Positions 1-5,979 of a stretch of DNA of 6,976 nt are shown piece after piece. Position 1 is the first letter of the stretch. Every line of letters starts with the position of its first letter. Position numbers and translations under genes: made by a program. Location of the stretch: contig CAZSWS010000103.1 of assembly GCA_964610765.1 (NCBI GenBank), positions 1-6,976 of the forward strand. The letters are read 5' to 3'. The DNA comes from CAZSWS01 sp964610765 (lineage in GTDB: Bacteria; Bacteroidota; Bacteroidia; Bacteroidales; Tannerellaceae). A model generated the notes under the pieces. The model saw nothing but the letters and a program-made list of their open reading frames with translations, did no database searches and was not told the DNA's origin.

Positions 1-55
1 ATTAAAACTTTGCTACAAAACCTCAACTAAAGACATAAATAAGAGTTTTTTTATT

Positions 56-114
56 AAAAAAATCACTATTAACCGACTAAAATTCCAGACAGTCGGTTAA
101 TAGTGACTGTTTTT
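56..114 (-). terminator. Strong intrinsic terminator, probably bidirectional
   Basis: Positions 63-78 and 91-106 form a perfect 16-bp inverted repeat (TCACTATTAACCGACT and its complement) around a 12-nt loop. On the minus strand the stem is followed immediately by seven T residues (complement of the A run 56-62). This is the classic layout for ending the three-gene operon read from the right. On the plus strand the stem is followed, after three bases, by five T residues (110-114), so it could also stop a transcript entering from the left edge. Direct sequence evidence; termination itself is inferred. Confidence 0.88.
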
Positions 115-138
115 ATTGATTCTCACACTCTTTGAGTT

Positions 139-168
139 GGCTTCGTGTCTGTTGATAGATACGAAGCC
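139..168 (+). other. Long hairpin in the operon 3' region
   Basis: The left arm 139-151 (GGCTTCGTGTCTG) pairs with 156-168 around a TTGA tetraloop. The outer eight pairs are Watson-Crick; the inner five include two G-U wobbles if read as plus-strand RNA. Read as minus-strand RNA, those two positions become C-A mismatches, so the fold is stronger on the plus strand. No T tract follows on either strand, so it is not a standard terminator. It could be a 3'-end processing or stability element of the operon mRNA, or part of a small RNA, but nothing else identifies it. Confidence 0.45.
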
Positions 169-253
169 ATTATGTTGATTGCATTAATAACAAGATGTTT
201 CGATTTATCACCGATGTTTACTTCAATCCTTTTCTGTTTTCCAGTAACGGAAT

Positions 254-1993
254 TTATAAAACATTTCTTAGCTCACTGGGAGTCATTCCATAATGTTCTT
301 TGAACACTCTGTAAAAAGTTGCGTTCGACAAAAATCCGGCCTCAAGATATATCTCTGCTATTTTCTTGTCTTTGTCACGAACAATTGAGTCAAATGCATA
401 TTTAAGACGGTAAGTATATATATACTCATTATAGGTCTTACCTGTCTTTAATTTTATCGCCTCTATCAGGTATTGACGATTAGTTCCTATGGCTAATGCA
501 AGTTCTTCTCGCGAAACATTGGGCTTCTTAAACGCTCCAAATTCAAGCAAATAGTTATTCAAATCATTAATAATCTGATCGTAAGGATCTTCAGACTCAG
601 CATCTAAAGATAGAAGACGTTCATTCTTTTTCTTTAGTTCTATTATTTCCTGATTATTTCTCTCAAGTTCTGAATACTTTTTATAAAGCTGCAAATTCTT
701 TTCTTTAAGTTTTTGAGCGTTTCGGATATAACTGAATAAGATATAAGCTAACAGTAAAGTAATAAAAGTACCGCTAATAATAAAAAACCACATTTTTCGC
801 AAAGTTTCTTGATTACGCACAGCCTCAAGTTTCATTTTGTCTACTTGATAAATAGACTCTATTTCTGCTACCTGCGAAGAGAAATTGGCCACATTCGTCG
901 AGTCATTCAGTTCATACAGTTTATACAGCAAATCATAGGCCTCCGCCTCCTCACCCGCCTGTCGCATAATGATTGCTTTCTGCATATTTACTTCCAGATA
1001 GTTATAGATTCCTCCTTCCTCTATTCCTCCAATATCAGAAGCTACTATTTTAAGATATTCATTGGCTCTCACATAATCTTTCTTGGCCAAGTAATACTGT
1101 GACTCGACTTGATAGTGAGCTAGTCTTTGAGGTGCATCCTTAATATGTTCAGCTAGAATCACCTGCGCTTCATCCAATAAAGTACGAGCCTTTTTCAAAT
1201 CTCCTGTTTTTATATAGGCACTTGCTGACTCAAAGCAAAGAGCATACTTAATAAGATAGTACACATACTCTTTCTTACCCAAGATCTCTTGCTCGTTATC
1301 TATCATGACGAGCACACTATCATTAATTGCAACCACTTCCTCATATCTTTTAAGACCAAGAAGAGCATGCGCCATTCCTTTAAAACTCAAATAGAAGTCA
1401 TAAGGTCTTTTATCGGTTGCTTTTCGACTTAGTTCATACGATTTTTTGAATAATTCCAGCGCTTTCTCATCTTTTTTCGAGAGCAAATAAGTGACTCCTA
1501 AGAAATAGTGAATCTGGGCATCATAAGACACCGACTGGTTACCATAAACCTCTTCGTTTGCAATCTTCTGCAAATAAATTAGAGCCAAATCATACTTATT
1601 GGTTGACAAGTAATGATTGATTGTCAATGTAACAAAGTTCCTTTTTAGTAGCTCATAGGATTCACTTTGTTCTTTATTTGGCCTAGGCGTTTTGTCTTTA
1701 AATATTTCCAATTGAAGACTACCTTCTTGAGCATAAAACAAGGCAGAGTCTTTGTTATAAACAAAATTGAAGTAGTTTACTTTGTCGTGGTAAGCGAATG
1801 CCAGCGCTAATGGGTCTGATTTTCTTTTCGCTTCTGCTTCTTTTTGGAGAATAGAAGACAAGTAATTTGGATCTCCAAAACTTAGAGGAGAAGTAGTCTC
1901 CTCGTTTTGCTTTTTCTTCGAAGACGAATGACTACAGCTAGAAGCTGAGATAAAAAGCAAGAGTAATGTAAAAAAATAAATTTTTTTAGGCAT
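254..1993 (-). CDS. TPR-containing membrane-spanning AraC-family regulator, paralog 1 (last in operon)
   Basis: 579 residues. The N-terminus has MPKK, a hydrophobic core and a lipobox-like ASSC with Cys20, suggesting export and possible lipidation. Residues about 55-362 are helical and TPR-like; the clearest repeat is about 161-192 (FLG-x-TYL, then KALELFKKSYEL), with others near 199-230, 247-280 and 297-317. A single transmembrane helix lies at about 401-422, followed by a basic coiled coil (424-462) and an AraC-type double HTH (about 491-579) with the helix-2 signature SNATFYRVFKEHYG-TPSELR. Expected topology: TPR region in the periplasm, HTH in the cytoplasm. Family knowledge suggests a one-component signal-transducing transcription regulator; no kinase or receiver domain is present. 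The start is fixed by an in-frame stop at 2003-2005 and no other early ATG. It begins 28 bp after the preceding gene ends and has no Shine-Dalgarno box. The ligand and target are unknown. Confidence 0.93.
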   Translation of the reverse strand: MPKKIYFFTLLLLFISASSCSHSSSKKKQNEETTSPLSFGDPNYLSSILQKEAEAKRKSDPLALAFAYHDKVNYFNFVYNKDSALFYAQEGSLQLEIFKDKTPRPNKEQSESYELLKRNFVTLTINHYLSTNKYDLALIYLQKIANEEVYGNQSVSYDAQIHYFLGVTYLLSKKDEKALELFKKSYELSRKATDKRPYDFYLSFKGMAHALLGLKRYEEVVAINDSVLVMIDNEQEILGKKEYVYYLIKYALCFESASAYIKTGDLKKARTLLDEAQVILAEHIKDAPQRLAHYQVESQYYLAKKDYVRANEYLKIVASDIGGIEEGGIYNYLEVNMQKAIIMRQAGEEAEAYDLLYKLYELNDSTNVANFSSQVAEIESIYQVDKMKLEAVRNQETLRKMWFFIISGTFITLLLAYILFSYIRNAQKLKEKNLQLYKKYSELERNNQEIIELKKKNERLLSLDAESEDPYDQIINDLNNYLLEFGAFKKPNVSREELALAIGTNRQYLIEAIKLKTGKTYNEYIYTYRLKYAFDSIVRDKDKKIAEIYLEAGFLSNATFYRVFKEHYGMTPSELRNVL

Positions 1994-2021
1994 AATTCTG
2001 GTTTAATCTAAAAGAAACAAA

Positions 2022-3761
2022 TCATGAAACATTACGGAGTTCGCTCGGAGTCATTCCATAATATTCTTTGAAAACTCTGTAAAACGTCGCATTTGATAAA
2101 AAACCGGCTTCAAGGTATATTTCTGATATCTTCTTCTCTTTGTCGCTCACGATAAGTTCAAAAGCATATTTAAGGCGATAAGAGTAAATATATTCATTAA
2201 AAGTTTTTCCTGTTTTTTCCTTGATGGCTTCAATCAGATATTGACGATTCGTACCGATAGCTAAAGCAAGTTCCTCGCGCGAAACATTCGGTTTTGTAAA
2301 ATCTTTAGATGTAAGCAAATAGTCATTGAGGGCATTTATAATAATGTCACCCGAGTCTTTAATTTCTTCTCTTGAAGGGTGCAGCTTTTCATTCCTCTGT
2401 TGAAGCTCTCTGAGCTGTTTGCTATTTTCCTCTAACTCAGATAATTTTATAAACAATTGCCGATTTTTCTCTTTCAACGCTTTTGAATTCTTCCGGTAGC
2501 TATATAAAATGTAAATCAACAATAAGGTAATTAATATACTACCCACAACGACAAAGAACATCTTTCTCAAAGTCTCTTGATTTCTAGCGGCCTCAAGCTT
2601 CATCTTATCCACTTGATAAACGGATTCTATTTCCAGCACTTGAGATGAAAAGTTTGCGGTATTTACTGAATCGTTAAGTTCATAAAGCTCATAAAGCAAA
2701 TCATACGCATCTGCCTCCTCACCCGCCTGTCGCATAATAGTCGCCTTTTGCAAGTTTTCCTCTAGATAGTTATAGATTCCATCAGTATATACTCCGTCCA
2801 TATCAGCTGATGACATTTCAAGATATTCTTTTGCTCTTTTAAAATCTTTCTTCTCTAAATAGTATAATGATTCTATTTGATAATGAACAAGCTTATTAGG
2901 CGTATCTTTTATATTTTCTGCCAGAATTCTCTGTGCTTCATCTAATAAGACACGTGCTTCTTCTAAATCTCCTATTTTTATATATCCGCCGGCTGTCTCA
3001 TAGCAAAGTGCATATTTAATAAGATAATATTCATAGTCTTTCTCTCCTAGCAAGATTTGCTCTTCCTCAATCATCCGACTCACACTATCGTTAATGGCAA
3101 TCACTTCGTCATACCTTCTTAGCCTTAACAGAGCGTGCGACATCCCCTTAAAAGTCACGTAGTAAGAGTAAGGAGCCGCCCCTGTAGTTTGCTGTTGCAA
3201 CTCGTAAGATTGTTTGAACAACTCAAGTGCTTTTTCCGCTTTCTTTGAAAGCAAATAAGTAAGCCCCAGGAAAAAATAAATCTGTGATTCAAAAGAGGAA
3301 GAATAGCTCTTGAAGTTTTCCTCTTCGGTGATTTCTCGTAAATAAATCAATGCCAAGTCATATTTATTAGTAAACAGGTAGTAATTAATAATCGCGAAGG
3401 CGAATGATTTCTTTAAGCTTTCATAGGATTCAGTCTGCTCTTGACTCATCTTGGGTGTTTTCGCTCTATACAAGTCCAGCTTTTGGTCAGCTTTCTGCGC
3501 ATATAAAAAGGTTGAGTCCTGATTGTTACTAATATAATAATAATTAATCTTATCATAATAAGCGTACGCTAAAGCTAATAGATCCGACTTCTCTTCCGCC
3601 TCTCTTTCTCTTTCCTCAATCGCAGGTAGATTATTTATATCTTCAAACGTAACTGCTACAGAAGCTCGCGTTTCATCACTCTTCTTATCGACTTTTTCAG
3701 CACAACCGGAAAAGATTATCAGCACGAAAAGAAAAGCCAAACTAAATAAGGTCTCACCCAT
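2022..3761 (-). CDS. TPR-containing membrane-spanning AraC-family regulator, paralog 2 (middle of operon)
   Basis: 579 residues, aligning without visible gaps to paralog 1. The hydrophobic leader ends in FSGC (Cys20), a good lipobox. The TPR-like helical region is about 55-362 (clearest repeat 161-192, FLGLTYL then KALELFKQSYEL), the transmembrane helix about 401-421, the coiled coil about 424-460 with Leu at 429, 436, 440, 443 and 450, and the AraC-type double HTH about 491-579. By hand count the HTH is about 89% identical to each of the other two copies, against about 46% to paralog 1 over residues 21-150. Its leader begins MGET and has no Lys or Arg before the hydrophobic core, unlike the KK leaders of the other copies. 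A TAG stop two codons upstream (3765-3767) rules out a longer form. It sits 53 bp after paralog 3, and no internal promoter was recognised. Likely role: membrane-bound one-component transcription regulator, signal unknown. Confidence 0.93.
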   Translation of the reverse strand: MGETLFSLAFLFVLIIFSGCAEKVDKKSDETRASVAVTFEDINNLPAIEEREREAEEKSDLLALAYAYYDKINYYYISNNQDSTFLYAQKADQKLDLYRAKTPKMSQEQTESYESLKKSFAFAIINYYLFTNKYDLALIYLREITEEENFKSYSSSFESQIYFFLGLTYLLSKKAEKALELFKQSYELQQQTTGAAPYSYYVTFKGMSHALLRLRRYDEVIAINDSVSRMIEEEQILLGEKDYEYYLIKYALCYETAGGYIKIGDLEEARVLLDEAQRILAENIKDTPNKLVHYQIESLYYLEKKDFKRAKEYLEMSSADMDGVYTDGIYNYLEENLQKATIMRQAGEEADAYDLLYELYELNDSVNTANFSSQVLEIESVYQVDKMKLEAARNQETLRKMFFVVVGSILITLLLIYILYSYRKNSKALKEKNRQLFIKLSELEENSKQLRELQQRNEKLHPSREEIKDSGDIIINALNDYLLTSKDFTKPNVSREELALAIGTNRQYLIEAIKEKTGKTFNEYIYSYRLKYAFELIVSDKEKKISEIYLEAGFLSNATFYRVFKEYYGMTPSELRNVS

Positions 3762-3814
3762 ATACTACCTGTTAAAACAGTCAATCACATTCACTACCAT
3801 TCCAAACAAGGAGT

Positions 3815-5554
3815 TCACGAAACATTCCTAAGCTCACTAGGCGTCATGCCATACTTCTCCTTGAAAGCTCTATAGAAGGTTGCGTTGGATAAAAAGCCTG
3901 ATTCAAGGAAAATGTCTGAAATCTTCTTTTCTTTATCGCCCACAATTAAATCAAAAGCATACTTTAGGCGATAAGAGTAAATATATTCATTAAAGGTTTT
4001 TCCTGTTTTTTCTTTGATAGCCTCAATTAGATACTGTCGATTAGTACCAATAGCCAATGCCATATCCTCACGTGACAAATTTGGGTTCTTAAACTCTTCA
4101 GACTCCATTAAGTAAGTATGTAGGCTGTTTATAATGCTTTCTTGTGGGTCTACTGGTGCTGATTGCACATCTTTACGAGTATCATCCTTTCCTTTAAGCG
4201 CTTGAATCTGTTGATTATTTTGCTCTAATTCAGAAAGTTTTTGGAACAACTGCCTGTTTTTTTCTTTCAATGTTTTCGAAGTTTTCCTATAGAAATACAC
4301 GATAAATATAAGTAAAACAAGCACCATAAAGCCACCAATAAAAAGATACAACATCTTTCTTATAGCTTCCTTATTACGTTCTCCTTCTAGTTTCATCTTA
4401 TCTACTTGATAAACTGACTCTATTTTTGCCACTTGAGAAGAGAAGTTTGCTGTGTTGGTAGAGTCATTCAACTGATACAACTCACTCAGTAGCTCATAGG
4501 CCTCTTCAGGTCTGCCTTCCTGACGCATTATCTCTGCTTTAATCAAGTTCGTTTGCAAATAGTTATATATACCAATCTCTCCTTCTTTGTCTTTGGCATA
4601 TTCTAAAGAAGCTTCTAGATATTCTTTTGCTTGATCAAAATCTCTTACGGTTAAATAATATAATGCCTCTATCTGATAATGTATAAATTTATGAGGCACA
4701 TCCGTTAAGTTCTCAGCAAAGACGTGCCGTGCTTGATCTAATAGTGCACGAGCCTTTTTTAGCTCTCCTCTTTTCACATAGGTTCCAGCCTTCTCATACA
4801 GGATAGCATACTTTATCTGATAATAGGAATAGTCTTTTTCACCTAAAGCTGCTTGCTCACGATCAATCATTCTTTCCACACTATCACTCAGTGCTATCAT
4901 GGCATCCAAATCATTCTGCCTCATCCTAGCATGAATCATCCCTTTGAAATATACATAATAAGAATATGGTTCTTTAGTTTCCGATTCTTGATAGAGCGCA
5001 TATGCTTTTCTGAAGCTTTCCATCGCTCTTTCAGCTTTCTTCGAATGAATATAGGTAAGACCAAGCAAGTAATACATCTGAGCCTCTAAAGAGGAGTCCT
5101 CAACATCCAAATATTCACCTTCAGCAATCCCTTGTAGGTACATCAATGCTAAATCATACATGTTTGTGGACAAATAGCTTTCAATGATTGATGATGCAAA
5201 GCTTTTTTTCAGAATTACATAAGACTCTATCTGTTCAGCATTCAGCTTTGGCGTTTTTTCTTTAAATTCATTTAATTCCCGGTCACCTAAATGAGCATAA
5301 TATAACATAGAGTCTCTATTTCCACTCAGATGGTAATAGCTTACCTTATCTTGGTATGCAAAAGCTAAAGCAAGAATATCTGATTTTTCTTTAGCTTCTT
5401 TCTCGCGTTGAAGTATTGATAATAAATCACTCACCTCATCAAATGTTTTTGGAGAAGTTAACTCCTCCTTCTTTTCTCTTTTCGTCACTGCGTCATTGCA
5501 ACTCGAAAAAAAGATAAACAGCAACAAAGTAGAGATAAAGTATTTTTTACTCAT
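3815..5554 (-). CDS. TPR-containing membrane-spanning AraC-family regulator, paralog 3 (first in operon)
   Basis: 579 residues; the promoter-proximal gene of the array. The leader MSKK plus hydrophobic core ends in FSSC with Cys19. The TPR-like helical region spans about 55-362 (clearest repeat about 160-191, LLGLTYI then RAMESFRKAYAL). The juxtamembrane segment before residue 401 (ANFSSQV, YQVDKMKLE, RKM) matches the other copies almost exactly. The transmembrane helix is about 401-422, the coiled coil about 424-455, and a poorly conserved linker about 456-470 precedes the double HTH (491-579, ending TPSELRNVS). It has the most diverged HTH of the three relative to paralog 1 (about 82% identical), yet keeps GTNRQYLIEAIK and FLSNATFYR intact. 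The start is fixed by a TAG two codons upstream (5561-5563). It is transcribed away from the collagen-like gene, sharing a 425-bp control region. Inferred role: membrane-bound transcription regulator sensing an extracytoplasmic signal. Confidence 0.93.
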   Translation of the reverse strand: MSKKYFISTLLLFIFFSSCNDAVTKREKKEELTSPKTFDEVSDLLSILQREKEAKEKSDILALAFAYQDKVSYYHLSGNRDSMLYYAHLGDRELNEFKEKTPKLNAEQIESYVILKKSFASSIIESYLSTNMYDLALMYLQGIAEGEYLDVEDSSLEAQMYYLLGLTYIHSKKAERAMESFRKAYALYQESETKEPYSYYVYFKGMIHARMRQNDLDAMIALSDSVERMIDREQAALGEKDYSYYQIKYAILYEKAGTYVKRGELKKARALLDQARHVFAENLTDVPHKFIHYQIEALYYLTVRDFDQAKEYLEASLEYAKDKEGEIGIYNYLQTNLIKAEIMRQEGRPEEAYELLSELYQLNDSTNTANFSSQVAKIESVYQVDKMKLEGERNKEAIRKMLYLFIGGFMVLVLLIFIVYFYRKTSKTLKEKNRQLFQKLSELEQNNQQIQALKGKDDTRKDVQSAPVDPQESIINSLHTYLMESEEFKNPNLSREDMALAIGTNRQYLIEAIKEKTGKTFNEYIYSYRLKYAFDLIVGDKEKKISDIFLESGFLSNATFYRAFKEKYGMTPSELRNVS

Positions 5555-5599
5555 AACAACCTATCTTATTTATAAAGGAATTAAGCATAAAGGATGTTG

Positions 5600-5607
5600 C
5601 AAATTTA
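5600..5607 (-). promoter_or_regulatory. Bacteroides-type -7 promoter element for the regulator operon
   Basis: On the minus strand the sequence reads TAAATTTG, an exact match to the Bacteroides primary sigma factor -7 consensus TAnnTTTG. It lies about 46 bp upstream of the first operon start codon, giving a predicted 5' leader of roughly 40 nt. The matching -33 TTTG is weak: only ATTTTAG is found near 5630-5635. It overlaps the TTGCAA site at 5597-5602, so a protein bound there could block this promoter. The transcription start is inferred. Confidence 0.5.
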
Positions 5608-5670
5608 CATATTTTAAACCTACTTCCAGCTAAAATGCAGGCAAATAGGTCTCAATCAACGATTATTTCA

Positions 5671-5692
5671 AATATCAAGAAGTCCTGATATT
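5671..5692. promoter_or_regulatory. Perfect dyad AATATCA-n8-TGATATT, candidate operator
   Basis: Two perfect 7-base inverted arms (5671-5677 and 5686-5692) flank an 8-base spacer. No T tract follows on either strand, which argues against a terminator. Its centre (5681.5) is 21 bp from the centre of the neighbouring TTGCAA at 5700-5705, the same interval that separates two TTGCAA pairs in this region. A DNA-binding dimer site is a reasonable guess; the protein is unknown. Confidence 0.4.
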
Positions 5693-5699
5693 CAATTTC

Positions 5700-5726
5700 T
5701 TGCAATAAAAACACACGTTTTTGCAA
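5700..5726. promoter_or_regulatory. Paired TTGCAA sites, 21-bp spacing (pair 1)
   Basis: TTGCAA occurs at 5700-5705 and 5721-5726, 21 bp apart, or two helical turns, so both face the same side of the DNA. AraC-family proteins with two HTHs commonly bind direct repeats about 21 bp centre to centre (the araI1/araI2 arrangement is the classic case). That the neighbouring AraC-type regulators bind here is inference. Confidence 0.4.
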
Positions 5727-5839
5727 TTAGATAACACCTATGCGCCGTCTCAAATAAGACAATTTTCTTCTCTAAAACATACTTCTACACAAACGCCCTA
5801 TACACGACTCCGGCACAGACAACAGAAAGTCTTTTTAGG

Positions 5840-5871
5840 TTTTGCAAAAGAAAAGAACCCTTTTGCAAAAG
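5840..5871. promoter_or_regulatory. Repeated TTTTGCAAAAG palindromes, 21-bp spacing (pair 2)
   Basis: TTTTGCAAAAG appears at 5840-5850 and again at 5861-5871, exactly 21 bp apart. The second copy, with its preceding C, is a perfect 12-bp palindrome (CTTTTGCAAAAG, 5860-5871); the first is palindromic over 10 bases. A further TTGCAA at 5904-5909 lies 41 bp from the second copy, close to two more intervals. The pair sits about 110-140 bp upstream of the collagen-like gene start, a position suited to an activator or operator site. Confidence 0.5.
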
Positions 5872-5979
5872 TGGGATTTATGGATTTAGGAATAGGTGTA
5901 AAATTGCAAACTGTCACAAAGAATAATTATTTAACATACTTATAGAGACTAAAAAACCATAAACAAATTTTTCATAAAA

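Larger units (their letters stand above)
1..253. other. Non-coding region downstream of the regulator operon
   Basis: I see no convincing gene here. The short open stretches at the left edge have no recognisable protein content. The region holds a strong hairpin terminator (63-106) and a second long hairpin (139-168), both listed separately. The stretch between 169 and the end of the last regulator gene (254) is AT-rich with no structure I can identify. The terminator lies about 150 bp beyond the stop codon, so the operon mRNA would have a long 3' untranslated region that includes the second hairpin. Confidence 0.7.
254..5554 (-). repeat. Tandem array of three paralogous genes, unit about 1.78 kb
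   Basis: Three head-to-tail copies encode proteins of identical length with colinear domains. Copies are closest at the 3' (HTH) end. For example, the DNA at about 2175-2260 and 3965-4055 is nearly the same base for base, and a 26-bp tract is identical between 945-970 and 2713-2738. The N-terminal sensor regions and the leader peptides are much more diverged. This fits successive duplication followed by divergence of the sensor, with constraint or gene conversion at the DNA-binding end. Confidence 0.9.
5555..5979. promoter_or_regulatory. Divergent intergenic control region
   Basis: This 425-bp AT-rich, apparently non-coding stretch separates the regulator operon (leftward) from the collagen-like lipoprotein gene (rightward). 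It contains six TTGCAA hexamers (starting at 5597, 5700, 5721, 5842, 5863 and 5904), a 7-bp-arm dyad (5671-5692) and a good Bacteroides -7 element for the operon. I found no clean TAnnTTTG / TTTG promoter for the rightward gene; TAGGTTTTG at 5836-5844 is one base too long and overlaps a TTGCAA site. A 74-codon open frame at 5721-5945 shows no domain, leader or composition typical of a real protein and is not annotated. Confidence 0.75.

Noticed and set aside
63..168. The two left-end hairpins considered as a CRISPR or insertion-sequence end
   Set aside because: There is no regular repeat-spacer pattern, no transposase and no target duplication; the first hairpin fits a terminator.
809..1102. 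97-codon plus-strand open frame inside regulator paralog 1
   Set aside because: It lies entirely antisense to a well-supported gene with colinear paralogs, and its translation looks like low-information antisense sequence.
4853..5089. 78-codon plus-strand open frame inside regulator paralog 3
   Set aside because: It is antisense to the conserved TPR coding region and has no features of its own.
254..5554. Regulators considered as hybrid two-component or sensor kinase proteins
   Set aside because: No histidine kinase, ATPase or receiver motifs are present between the membrane helix and the HTH; only a coiled coil and a short linker lie there.
5721..5945. 74-codon plus-strand open frame in the intergenic region
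   Set aside because: It has no leader, domain or plausible composition, and it overlaps the clustered TTGCAA sites and the control region of the downstream gene.
5555..5979. Invertible promoter flanked by inverted repeats, as seen for some Bacteroides surface genes
   Set aside because: The inverted repeats I found are short, closely spaced dyads and none flank a promoter-sized segment; no invertase gene is in the window.
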